Positions 1 to 9,322 of a stretch of DNA of 41,814 nt are shown one piece after another. The translations under genes and the position numbers were made by a program. This DNA comes from Candidatus Auribacterota bacterium (GTDB lineage Bacteria > Auribacterota > JAFGBW01). Every line of letters starts with the position of its first letter. Positions within the stretch are counted from its first letter, which is position 1. The stretch covers positions 1 through 41,814 of the forward strand of contig JAFGBW010000257.1 of assembly GCA_016932965.1 (NCBI GenBank), in the 5' to 3' direction. The notes under the pieces were generated by a model. The model searched no databases, was not told where the DNA came from, and worked only from the letters and a program-made list of their open reading frames with translations.

Positions 1-174
1 GCCAGGGGAATCATGGACGTGGGATTGAAATTTTCTGTTCCCATCACCTATGGTATCCTGACCTGCGACACTGAAGATCAAGCATTGGAACGAGCCGGGG
101 GACGCTGCGGCAACAAGGGGGAAGACTGTGCCAGGGCTTTATTGGACCTTCTGAAATTGCGGCAAATATCATGA
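1..174 (+). CDS. ribH: 6,7-dimethyl-8-ribityllumazine synthase, C-terminal part (truncated by window start)
   Basis: Frame 1 reads ARGIMDVGLKFSVPITYGILTCDTEDQALERAGG..NKGEDCARALLDLLKLRQIS*, matching the lumazine synthase C-terminal pattern (GVLT..t.eQA.eRaG...NKG.eaa..al). Stop overlaps the nusB start (ATGA). Confidence 0.9.
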   Translation, partial: ARGIMDVGLKFSVPITYGILTCDTEDQALERAGGRCGNKGEDCARALLDLLKLRQIS

Positions 175-584
175 AAAAAAGACGAAAATCCAGGGAGCTG
201 GCACTCCAGGTTCTTTACAGTTTTTTAACCAATTCCAAATCCTTAAATGAGGTATTCAAGGATGAAATGTTCGAGAAAACCTCGCCGTTATACAGGCCTT
301 ATGCCATGACTCTCATTGAAGGGTGTGTGAAAAACGAAAAAGAATTAGATGAAATCATCGCGCACTGTTCCATAAACTGGAATCTGAACCGGATCGCCTG
401 CATAGAAAAAATCCTGTTGCGGATGGGGCTTTTTGAAATGATCTATTCCCCGGAAGTTCCTCCGGTATCCGCCATTAATGAAGCCGTGGACCTGGCTAAA
501 AAATTCTCAGGAGCGGATTCAGGGCGTTTTGTTAACGGCATCCTGGACCATTACTATAAAAAGGAACGACAAGAAAAGTCCTGA
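171..584 (+). CDS. nusB: Transcription antitermination factor NusB
   Basis: 137 aa; SRELALQVLYS N-terminus, LNRIACIEKILLRMGLFEM, VSAINEAVDLAKKFSGADSGRFVNGILD; adjacent to ribH. Confidence 0.95.
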   Translation: MKKRRKSRELALQVLYSFLTNSKSLNEVFKDEMFEKTSPLYRPYAMTLIEGCVKNEKELDEIIAHCSINWNLNRIACIEKILLRMGLFEMIYSPEVPPVSAINEAVDLAKKFSGADSGRFVNGILDHYYKKERQEKS

Positions 585-870
585 AATTCACATCAAACAG
601 TTTGTATTTTATAACCACGGAGGATTGAATGCGGCGCAGCCGCGATCAAATTTATTTTCTAACCTCGAATTGTACGTGCCGGAGCGTAGCGATGACCGCG
701 ACCGAAAGGAGTCCCTTGGGAACAAACACAACGTGCGCAGCAGTCGCACGAATCATTTTCTACGCTTGCGCTTCGAAATGATAAAACCATTTTTAATTCA
801 TGTCATTCGCGGTTTCTAACTTCCTATCAAATATAAGTTGTCATGAATTTTGTTAAAAAAATGATTTTTT

Positions 871-2736
871 ATGGATAGTAACACCCATTCCCTTCCTCTT
901 CCTGAAAAAGCAATCCGAATTTTTTCGATTTGTGCGTTGGTCTTTTTCTCAATCATGAGTTTGTTTTACGCAACACGTCTGGAAATAGAGTATTATGACG
1001 GCCTGGAATACTTAAATGCCGCAAGATTCATCCGTCAGCACGGACAAAATCTCTATCTGTATAATCTCATCCGCCCGCCTTTGCTTCCTTTGGTTTATTT
1101 CTGCACAGTGGATGAACATGCCAAAACGGAAGCCTTTGGCCATTACAACCCTTTGAGAAAACCGCATGTTCTATCAGTGATTCTTTCCATTTTTTTGTTG
1201 TATTTTCTCTATTGGTTCTTTCGCGAAATAGTCGGACACTCTTTGTCTTTCTTTTTGACGGGTCTTTTCTCATTCAACCGTATTTTTATTCATTATGCCC
1301 CCTTTGTCATGGCAGATATCCCCGGCACTCTTTTTCTGATGATGGGAATGTTACTCTTCATCCGAGCCAGAAAAAAGGAATCCGGCACGGTATCGGCACT
1401 CTCCGCTCTTTGTTTTGCCCTGGCTGCATTGACCAAATTTTTTTATCTCATCACGATTCCCATTTTGCTGGCATACGCCTTAACCTTACTTTTTCAAAAA
1501 ACAATTTCAGTAAAAACAAAAAAACAACTCTTCATCCTTCCTGTTCTGACGGCAGGACTCTTTTATCTTTTCTGCTTTGCCACGATGGTGTTTCTTTTTG
1601 GAAAAGAAATGAAATTCCATGCCATGTTGAAAGACATCTTGTTCAATCAAACAAAAGTGAATTTGGCTTCTTTCTGTCAGGAACCCATTATGGAATATGT
1701 GGAAGCTCTTCTTCAATCATCTGGTATCGGGGTGATGCTCTTTGCCCTGGCGGGATTTTTCTTCTTTTTATTTACAACCAAAATACCGGGAATTTCATTC
1801 TATACCCTGTGGATCCTTACAGCTGCAACGGCTCTTCTTTCCGCCGCACATAAGGAACCACGGTATATCATGCCTCTTCTGCCGGCCTGGTATCTTTTTT
1901 CCGGCATAGGAATCCGGGAAGTTGGAAAATGGATCACCCATAAAGGACCTGGCCCCCGGATAAAACGTTACGCCGCGCCGGTCATCACATCGATGGTGAT
2001 ATTATTTTCACTTCCCCCTGCTTATAAAGAACATCAGCAATTCAATGATCCCATTTATTACAAACCTTTTATAAGAACAACCGCCCGAACCATATCCCAA
2101 TTAGTTTCTCCGGAACAAAAAATATTCTGGTACCCTTCTGATGCTTACTACTCCCTCTATCCGCAATCATGCCGGTTCATTCAAGGGGATGATTTTTTTT
2201 ATTTTTTTCATATGGGGTACCCTGTTTTGCCTTTTTATACAGGAAGAAGTCTGATACCTATTTTTAAAAATTCCATTGCAGCTCAATCCCAAAACACGTT
2301 TTTAACATTGTTAAATAAAATGAAAACCGGCGACTGGGTTATGATTACTCCGGAAGAAGTGGTCTATTATTCCGATTTTCCTCCGCCCTTTAAAAAACCG
2401 CTTATTCTGGCCCAGCTTAAACGCGATGAATACGAGCTCAAAACAGATGCCATCAAAACGAAGCATTCAGGGAGTCAGGCTGAGTATCATTGCGGGCACA
2501 AAACCATCCTTTTTCAAATTCCGGACGAAACAGGGGAAATCAGGTTCGTCTCCGACCACCCTGCGGAAGGAATACTTTTCATGAATGAGGGTGGCAGCGT
2601 CAAACGCATTTCAGACTTTATCGTTGCTAAACCCAACGAAGAAATCACTCTGCCTATTGATAAACGAATAAAAATCCTGCCTTCACGCCTTGATCTTTAT
2701 TACTTCCTTATCCGGGAATTTCCCTGTCCTTGTTGA
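871..2736 (+). CDS. ArnT/PMT-like GT-C family membrane glycosyltransferase
   Basis: 621 aa, many hydrophobic helices; N-terminal loop EYYDGLEYLNAARFIRQHGQNLYLYNLIRPPLLPL typical of GT39/GT83-like enzymes. Confidence 0.75.
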   Translation: MDSNTHSLPLPEKAIRIFSICALVFFSIMSLFYATRLEIEYYDGLEYLNAARFIRQHGQNLYLYNLIRPPLLPLVYFCTVDEHAKTEAFGHYNPLRKPHVLSVILSIFLLYFLYWFFREIVGHSLSFFLTGLFSFNRIFIHYAPFVMADIPGTLFLMMGMLLFIRARKKESGTVSALSALCFALAALTKFFYLITIPILLAYALTLLFQKTISVKTKKQLFILPVLTAGLFYLFCFATMVFLFGKEMKFHAMLKDILFNQTKVNLASFCQEPIMEYVEALLQSSGIGVMLFALAGFFFFLFTTKIPGISFYTLWILTAATALLSAAHKEPRYIMPLLPAWYLFSGIGIREVGKWITHKGPGPRIKRYAAPVITSMVILFSLPPAYKEHQQFNDPIYYKPFIRTTARTISQLVSPEQKIFWYPSDAYYSLYPQSCRFIQGDDFFYFFHMGYPVLPFYTGRSLIPIFKNSIAAQSQNTFLTLLNKMKTGDWVMITPEEVVYYSDFPPPFKKPLILAQLKRDEYELKTDAIKTKHSGSQAEYHCGHKTILFQIPDETGEIRFVSDHPAEGILFMNEGGSVKRISDFIVAKPNEEITLPIDKRIKILPSRLDLYYFLIREFPCPC

Positions 2737-4318
2737 TCCGGATCAACTTTTCAAGAGCAAAAGAAAAACCTAAAAAGTAAAGGAATATCACGGCCTGTGG
2801 TTCCATGCCTCCTGCGGTTGTCAAAAAAACAGGCAAAATCAAAAAAGGGATAACCATGGAAAACAAGAACAGGGCATAACGAAATATTATTTTATTATTT
2901 CTTGATTTCCAGGCTTTCCCCGCCAGAAGTATCCAAACCGGCAACATGAACATCTCGACCGGCCATTCATAATGATGCCAGCCGATTTTAAAAAAATCTG
3001 CTGTAGGGGAAAATTGATAATACAAATCAACAGCCGTTTTTTTCGAATCTTCCTCATAACAAAATGCCGATCCGTCTCTGATCTCCCAGGGCAGTAATTT
3101 GACCAAAAAAACCGTGAATAATAAACGTTTACCCATTATGGAACCATACCAGAACGGGTCATTCATGATATCTTTCAGGCATATTTTTCGCAGAATCCGT
3201 TCATAATCATCATTGATCATAAAGGGAATGATATGCCTCGGAAGACCGGTAAAATCAGGGCCTCCAGCTCTCGCCACCGCAGAACAGGGTTCCAGATCGC
3301 CCCAGATATGCCCGTATTGCGAATCAAAATCCCCTAATCCGGCCCAAACTGAATGCCAGATGGCATGACGGGTCAGGACAGGATTTGAAACACCGTGAAT
3401 ACGGTTGGTTCTATTCATTAATCCGTGAATGAAAGCCTGAGTGATCCCATAGGGAGCAAGAAAAATGATTAATCCTGCAAACACGGCCGTTAAATAACTC
3501 CCCTTTTTCAGAAAAAATACCCCGGCCCATTTCTGTCTGATCACCTGGTCAGCCGATACGGTCAAAATTCCTGCCATGAAACCAGGGAGCAGAAAAAGGG
3601 CTCCGCTCCGGCAGATGGCGCAAACGGCAAAAAACATTCCCGCAAAAATCAGCCTCAGCAAATAGCCTTGAAAGGAAATCCTGCCCCAGAAACAATACAA
3701 CAGAAATGGAAACAGCATTACACCGGCTAACAGATAAAAGGCTGTTGAAGAATAAGTTAAAGTGATCGCCCCGGAAACATAGCTGGATAAGGAAAACAGC
3801 GCTATGAATACCCATGCAGTGAAGGCGTGATTCAATTGATTCAGCTCCAGCAATAACCACAGCAAAACAGGCAGGGCAAGAAAATACACTATCCAAAAAA
3901 CCGTGAACGGGGCGATCCGGTTCATGATTTTAAAAAGCAGTCCCAAAAGCAGACCTCTGCCCTTGTCATCAGGATAATTTAGGGGCGATACCCGACCGGA
4001 AAGAAAAAGCCCGGATGGAATCTTCTCCCAGAAAATGAAAGGAACCTCAGGATTTTTACTGACAAAAGATTTGACGGTTTCTTCCCATCCTTCCCCTTTG
4101 AGGGGAAACTGATTATACAAATACAATCCTATCCCTTCATGCATATCCTTCCAATAGCGGAAATGATATACCGGCTTAGTGCAGTGTATATTGGCCGCTA
4201 GCAGGACAAAACAGCCTGAACCTAATAAAAAATAGATCACCCGTTTTTTTATGGATTGGAGTCCCCCTCTGCATGCAGAAGAGAATCTCCGTCCGTAGGA
4301 AAGAAAATTGTTTTTCAT
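2708..4318 (-). CDS. Polytopic membrane protein, putative GT-C-like glycosyltransferase
   Basis: 536 aa, about ten hydrophobic segments, first extracytoplasmic loop FRYWKDMHEGIGLYLYNQFP; next to other glycosyltransferases. Family call is weak. Confidence 0.5.
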   Translation of the reverse strand: MKNNFLSYGRRFSSACRGGLQSIKKRVIYFLLGSGCFVLLAANIHCTKPVYHFRYWKDMHEGIGLYLYNQFPLKGEGWEETVKSFVSKNPEVPFIFWEKIPSGLFLSGRVSPLNYPDDKGRGLLLGLLFKIMNRIAPFTVFWIVYFLALPVLLWLLLELNQLNHAFTAWVFIALFSLSSYVSGAITLTYSSTAFYLLAGVMLFPFLLYCFWGRISFQGYLLRLIFAGMFFAVCAICRSGALFLLPGFMAGILTVSADQVIRQKWAGVFFLKKGSYLTAVFAGLIIFLAPYGITQAFIHGLMNRTNRIHGVSNPVLTRHAIWHSVWAGLGDFDSQYGHIWGDLEPCSAVARAGGPDFTGLPRHIIPFMINDDYERILRKICLKDIMNDPFWYGSIMGKRLLFTVFLVKLLPWEIRDGSAFCYEEDSKKTAVDLYYQFSPTADFFKIGWHHYEWPVEMFMLPVWILLAGKAWKSRNNKIIFRYALFLFSMVIPFLILPVFLTTAGGMEPQAVIFLYFLGFSFALEKLIRINKDREIPG

Positions 4319-4319
4319 C

Positions 4320-5036
4320 TTAAATAGAATAAGGAAAAAATTTGATTTTATACAAAATAATATCCCGCCAGGTTGGCATCATGAAATAAGAACCCGGTCC
4401 GGCAGCTTCTTCCTGTTTCAATAACAAATCTCCTGACAAGCAGGTGAAAACCTCTTCTATCATGCACGCAGCCTGATCGAATCCCTTTTGATAAATATCA
4501 ACCAGATTCATTTTACTACAGATGGGAATTTGGGTTTGACAAATCACAGGACCCGTATCGATGCCTTCATCCATTTTATAATAAGTGATCCCCAGAAAAG
4601 GTTCTCCATGATAATGCGCCCAAAAACTCGGCATGATTCCCCGGTAGTGAGGCAGCAAACCAAAGTGCAGATTAACACATCCTTTTGACGGCATCTGAAG
4701 TACCGGTTTCCTTAATATTCGACCGAGATTGAACACCCATATGATATCGACTTTCTCTTTTTCTATTTCAGCCGGATCAAAAACGCGCAAAGGGATGCCG
4801 TGCTCCTTCGAAATGTCCGACAGACTGGATTGAGTAGGTATTGAGCGCAGCTTAAACAAGCCTCTCAGGCCAATGATAAAAACCGTTTTCATGATCCTTT
4901 GAAAAGAGAAAAAACCCTTATCAACATAAATGGATCTAATGGCCACATCCTTTGTCTCTAAGATGGAAAGAAAGTTTTTGACCAAAGGATTCGAAAAATA
5001 TCGGTCGTCAGAACAAATGATGATACCGTTCAGCAT
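4320..5036 (-). CDS. Formyltransferase family protein (methionyl-tRNA/sugar N-formyltransferase fold)
   Basis: VNLHFGLLPHYRGIMPSFWAHYHGEPFLGITYYKMDEGIDTGPVICQ: N-x-H...LPxYRG and D.G.DTG motifs of the formyltransferase fold. Confidence 0.85.
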   Translation of the reverse strand: MLNGIIICSDDRYFSNPLVKNFLSILETKDVAIRSIYVDKGFFSFQRIMKTVFIIGLRGLFKLRSIPTQSSLSDISKEHGIPLRVFDPAEIEKEKVDIIWVFNLGRILRKPVLQMPSKGCVNLHFGLLPHYRGIMPSFWAHYHGEPFLGITYYKMDEGIDTGPVICQTQIPICSKMNLVDIYQKGFDQAACMIEEVFTCLSGDLLLKQEEAAGPGSYFMMPTWRDIILYKIKFFPYSI

Positions 5037-5108
5037 GAAATTATGTTTTGTTGATTATTAATACAGTATGTGTACTATAATTTTTTCTCATCAACAAGCA
5101 GAAGAAAA

Positions 5109-6056
5109 ATGATCATGGACCCCACGGATTTATCCATCATCTCGCCTGTTTATAATGAAGCCGGGAACATTGAACTGTTTCTAAGCCGGCTGCTGTCGAT
5201 ATTGAATTCCATGCAGATCAATCATTTTGAAATTATTTTGGTGGATGACGCCTCCACTGATCAGTCTGTTCCGATCATTAAAAAACATCTGGAAATGGAC
5301 TCCCGAATCAAACTCATCTGTTTTTCCAGGAATTTCGGCCAGCAAAGCGCCCTTTTCGCCGGAATTCTTAAAAGCAGAGGAACGATCATCATCAACATGG
5401 ACAGCGATCTTCAGCATCCGGTCGAAGAAATACCCCTGATGCTCAGCCTGTTTAAAAAGCAGAACCTGGACATCCTTTTTACCTCAAAAAAAGATAAAAA
5501 GGGACAGACCTTTTTCCTCCGGATTTTTTCCGGTCTTTTCTATAAAATGATGGGTTTCATGACGGACTGTAAAATCCCTCTGGACGCCTCTGACTTCAGG
5601 ATTTTCAACAATAAAGTGAAACAGTTTCTCCTGGATTTCCATGAATTCCACATTTACATCCCTGCCTTATTGGGACTGACGGGATTCAAATCCGATGTGT
5701 ACCTTTATGAGGTCTCTCAACGTTTTGCCGGAAAAAGCAGTTTTTCCCTTCGTTCCTTGTTTCTTCTTGCCGTCAACGCCTTATTCAGTTTCACGCATAT
5801 TCCAGTCAAGATTTCGATTTTTCTCGGATTCCTTTCTTTGCTGATTTCCACGGGTTATACCCTGTTCACCATCTTTAAATGGCTTATATACGGCGTGGTC
5901 ATCCCGGGATACATCACTCTTATTTTATTCATTCTCTTTTTTAATTCCGTCATCCTGATCAATCTCGGACTGATCAATGAGTATGTTTTCAGGATTTTCA
6001 GTCTGATACAAAACCGGCCTAACTACATCATCTCAGAAGAATATAACATCAAATGA
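5109..6056 (+). CDS. GT2 family polyprenyl-phosphate glycosyltransferase (GtrB/ArnC/DPM1-like)
   Basis: SIISPVYNEAGNIELFLSRL, ILVDDASTDQS, SRNFGQQSALFAG, NMDSDLQHP, two C-terminal TM helices. ORF extends to 5070; internal ATG at 5109 looks the likelier start. Confidence 0.9.
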   Translation: MIMDPTDLSIISPVYNEAGNIELFLSRLLSILNSMQINHFEIILVDDASTDQSVPIIKKHLEMDSRIKLICFSRNFGQQSALFAGILKSRGTIIINMDSDLQHPVEEIPLMLSLFKKQNLDILFTSKKDKKGQTFFLRIFSGLFYKMMGFMTDCKIPLDASDFRIFNNKVKQFLLDFHEFHIYIPALLGLTGFKSDVYLYEVSQRFAGKSSFSLRSLFLLAVNALFSFTHIPVKISIFLGFLSLLISTGYTLFTIFKWLIYGVVIPGYITLILFILFFNSVILINLGLINEYVFRIFSLIQNRPNYIISEEYNIK

Positions 6057-6090
6057 CCGATGGAGCCGGAACACGCACCTTGTATCCCAC

Positions 6091-7156
6091 TTAAAGAGCA
6101 AATCGTTCATAATGAATCTGCTTTTTAGGGACGCCCATCTGACTCAAGGCAACACGAAGCCCTTTCATCATAGAAGGCGGACCGAACAGGTACACATCGT
6201 ATTGATGAACATCCGGGACAAGCCGGAGGATCTTCTCTTTATTGATCAAGCCTTTTTCTCCAAGCCATGCAGACTCATCACTCATGATGTAAATCACTCG
6301 AAAACGACTGACTAAACGGGCCGCCAATTCATTGAGCTCTTCCTGGAGAGCGATACCGGCGCTGTTCAGATTACCATAGATAAGAACCACCTCTTTGCCG
6401 ACAGAAAGGAACTCCTCAGCAAGGGAACGGAACGGAGTGATGCCGATTCCTCCTGCGATCAGGATGACTTTCGGACAAAAACCCCGCCGTGAAGTAAAAA
6501 TACCATGCGGCCCGTCAATCAAGACCGGGGTATCCGGTTTCAACTTGACGATTGATCCGGTGAAATCGCCCCGTTGTTTGATGGTGAGACGGATCTGTAT
6601 TCCGTCAGGTCTGCATGAGATGGAAAACAGATGGGCATGCCATCGGAAACCATGGGCCAGAAACCGCACAACCATGAATTATCCCGCTTCAACGGGGAAC
6701 AGATTCAAATCCTTTCCGCCGATATAGACCGAGGTCGTTTCGACGGTTTCCATCTCCATTTTTTTCACAAAGAACCAGTGACGAAAAAATAGCCGGACAG
6801 GAAGGACAAATCGGTAATATAACAAATTTCCAAAAAAAAGATAAGTCCCCGCCAGGGCTATAGCCAGATAAAAAGTCAGATGAACGGCATACCAGAACTC
6901 ATGGAGCATCTTATTCCTGATGATCAGGACAGAAAAAAACAACGGCCATCATCATGATTGACAAGCTGATGACAGCAGAAAGCACGTCATCTGAGTTTTT
7001 GCAGAAATCCACGAATTGTTCATTCAGACTTGAACCGGCCTGCATGGCATGACCGTGTGTCAATAAAATGGGATGCACGACCAGAAAAGGGCCCAGCATA
7101 AATCCAACGGCATGATGAAGCAAACTCAGACGATTTAGACCAAAAATCTTTTCCAC
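6091..7156 (-). pseudogene. Ferric-reductase-like transmembrane/FAD-NAD(P)H oxidoreductase, fragmented
   Basis: Three consecutive minus-strand ORFs (6911-7156, 6679-6942, 6091-6675) read as one protein when an extra T in a T7 run (about 6932-6938) and an in-frame TAA at 6676-6678 (FPVEAG*FMVVRF) are ignored. Confidence 0.8.
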
Positions 7157-7258
7157 CCACTTGATCCTGCCGATCAGAATCTACTTTCCCCAATTAAAAA
7201 AAGATTGGAACACTTTTCAGTAACAAGGTATGATTACAGAGAAGGATTGAATGCGAAA

Positions 7259-7804
7259 ATGATCATCACTCTTTCAGGAGAACCCGGCTCAGGCAAAAGC
7301 ACTTGCGCGAAAAGTCTGGCTTCCATCTTCGGCCTGAAGCATTATTCCACCGGCGATCTGATGAGACAGATAGCCAGCGAAAGAAACATGACTCTGGAAC
7401 AGCTTTCCCAGCTCGCGGAAATGGATGCTTCACTTGATAAAGAACTGGATGAACGGCAAATCCGTTTAGGTAAAACCGAAGATCAATTCATCATTGACGG
7501 AAGACTGGCTGCTCATTTTATTCCTCATGCAATCAAAGTATTTCTGACAGCGGACCTGGAGGAAAGGGCCAGAAGAATTCTTCATGCCAACAGGACCATG
7601 GAATCTTTCAGTTCCCTGGAAAAAGCCAAGGAAAAACTCGTCCACCGGCAGGAGAGTGAAATCAAAAGATACCTGGCATGGTACGACTTCAATCCTTTCG
7701 AGCTTTCCACATACGACATCGTGTTCGATTCTTCTCACACCTCCATCGATGAAATGGTGGAAAAAGTCAGGAAAAAAATCATGGGCAAACTCTGCCTCAC
7801 TTGA
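7259..7804 (+). CDS. cmk: Cytidylate kinase-like P-loop (d)NMP kinase, archaeal-type
   Basis: MIITLSGEPGSGKSTCAKSLASIFGLKHYSTGDLMRQIASERNMTLEQLSQLAEMD..., D..ld.rq....IIDGRLAAHF pattern of the short archaeal-type CMK. Start moved from 7205 to the ATG at 7259. Confidence 0.75.
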   Translation: MIITLSGEPGSGKSTCAKSLASIFGLKHYSTGDLMRQIASERNMTLEQLSQLAEMDASLDKELDERQIRLGKTEDQFIIDGRLAAHFIPHAIKVFLTADLEERARRILHANRTMESFSSLEKAKEKLVHRQESEIKRYLAWYDFNPFELSTYDIVFDSSHTSIDEMVEKVRKKIMGKLCLT

Positions 7805-8678
7805 TTTTTTCCGTATTCTTAAAATGAAGTTTGGCCACTTTACCGAAATTTTCCCTGCCGTATTTCTCGATAAAGCTTTTTGCCTTGCTGTGAGTAGGCT
7901 CTCCCGCTCCTTTGGGAAAATCAATCTGATATTCGTCTGAAAGCGCTTGAAGCTCTGTCAGAAAAACAGACCTTGCCATGACACTGGCACAGGCCACCGC
8001 CATGTCGGATTCGCCGTGAGTTTTGGTTTCCAAAGGAATCGTGACCCCCATTTTTTTAAGTTGAAGTTTTATTTTCCAGGGGGATCCGAATTGGTCCAAA
8101 AGCGCTCTGGGGGCTTTGCACGTCAGCCATAGGTTTTTCAGGCAAGCCGCATGGGCCCAGGACAATAAGGAATTCAAATTCCCAAACGAAGCATACAGCT
8201 GATTGTATTTTTCCGGTCCGATGAGTACCGTCTTCACAGGGGCATGCTGCCGGATAATCCCGGAAACCCGTATCACGGTTTTGTCATCCATTTTTTTACT
8301 GTCCCGTATGCCCAGTTTTTTAAAACGCAGGTAATTTTCAGTATCCACAAAGACCGAAGCCACAACCAGCGGGCCGAAATAATCACCCTTGCCCGCTTCA
8401 TCCATCCCGATTTTTTCTTCATAGGATAAATGCCCATAATCTAAATCAAATGTTTTAAGTATTTCCGGCTCCAGATAATACCGGACAAAATCCTCGGTCC
8501 CTTTGCCCTGGACGAGGCATTTATTCGAATGAAACACATTCACATTCACATGCAGCTGCTTATGAACAGCCGAAAAATAACCGTATGGAAGATCCTTGAA
8601 AAGGAACCCCCTTTCGGAGAGATCCTTTTTGATCCTCCCCGCATCGTTTTTTTTAATTTCACAGGTAAAGGAATTCAT
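7797..8678 (-). CDS. rnhC: Ribonuclease HIII
   Basis: IGMDEAGKGDYFGPLVVASVFVD active-site motif; HGESDMAVACASVMAR; PKGAGEPTHSKAKSFIEKYG. Confidence 0.92.
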   Translation of the reverse strand: MNSFTCEIKKNDAGRIKKDLSERGFLFKDLPYGYFSAVHKQLHVNVNVFHSNKCLVQGKGTEDFVRYYLEPEILKTFDLDYGHLSYEEKIGMDEAGKGDYFGPLVVASVFVDTENYLRFKKLGIRDSKKMDDKTVIRVSGIIRQHAPVKTVLIGPEKYNQLYASFGNLNSLLSWAHAACLKNLWLTCKAPRALLDQFGSPWKIKLQLKKMGVTIPLETKTHGESDMAVACASVMARSVFLTELQALSDEYQIDFPKGAGEPTHSKAKSFIEKYGRENFGKVAKLHFKNTEKIK

Positions 8679-9084
8679 GTTCGATTTTCCTCAATACATC
8701 ATAAAATGTTTTCCATTCCTCTTCAGAAGCAGCGGAAGAGACTGCCCGGTTCAGTTCCTTGACCAGATGATCCGCCTTTTTCTGCATTTCGATTCCATCC
8801 GTTGTCAAACAAAGGAGAACAGCCCTTTTATCCCCGGGATGCATGATTTTTTTTATCCATCCTTTTTTCTGAATCCGCTGGACAAGGCCGGTCAAGGAAG
8901 AAGAATCCAGGCCGAGTTCTCCCTGAATTTCCTTGGGAGAGCACTTTTGCCTGTCCGCAACAACATTTAACACATCAATTTGAGCTGGAGAAATTCTCAT
9001 GATAGCCAGCGCTTTGTTGAAAAAGCGGTCCAGTCTTCTGTTCATAACAAGCCATCTGGAGATAAAATCATTTCGTTGCATCAT
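8659..9084 (-). CDS. MarR family transcriptional regulator
   Basis: LAIMRISPAQIDVLNVVADRQKCSPKEIQGELGLDSSSLTGLVQRIQKKGWIKKIMHPGDKRAVLLCLTTDG: MarR winged helix. ORF extends to 9171; ATG at 9084 preferred. Confidence 0.88.
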   Translation of the reverse strand: MMQRNDFISRWLVMNRRLDRFFNKALAIMRISPAQIDVLNVVADRQKCSPKEIQGELGLDSSSLTGLVQRIQKKGWIKKIMHPGDKRAVLLCLTTDGIEMQKKADHLVKELNRAVSSAASEEEWKTFYDVLRKIEHEFLYL

Positions 9085-9227
9085 GACTAAATATTTTTCA
9101 GGTGATCCCTGCTGAACACAAATAAAATAAAAATGATTGTAAATATGACCTGTTTTACTAATAAAAGTCAAACAAGATCAGCTTTCCAAAGCCCATTTTC
9201 GCGTATCTCCCTCGATAAAGTCAACCA

Positions 9228-9246
9228 CCACCGGCAGAGCCGGTGG
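9228..9246. repeat. 8-bp perfect stem, 3-nt loop hairpin (REP-like)
   Basis: CCACCGGC-AGA-GCCGGTGG. Confidence 0.7.
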
Positions 9247-9322
9247 CTTGAAATGTGAACCGATCAAAGCGATTAATTTTAATGAAATATACTGTATAAA
9301 ATATTTACATTTTTATTTTTTG

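Noticed and set aside
478-819. 113-aa + strand ORF
   Set aside because: Starts inside nusB in another frame and runs through the hairpin-rich intergenic region; no family resemblance.
6676-6678. TAA recoded as Gln (alternative code)
   Set aside because: TAA, TGA and TAG all end intact conserved genes in the window at expected lengths, and the same locus also has a frameshift and truncation, so gene decay is simpler.
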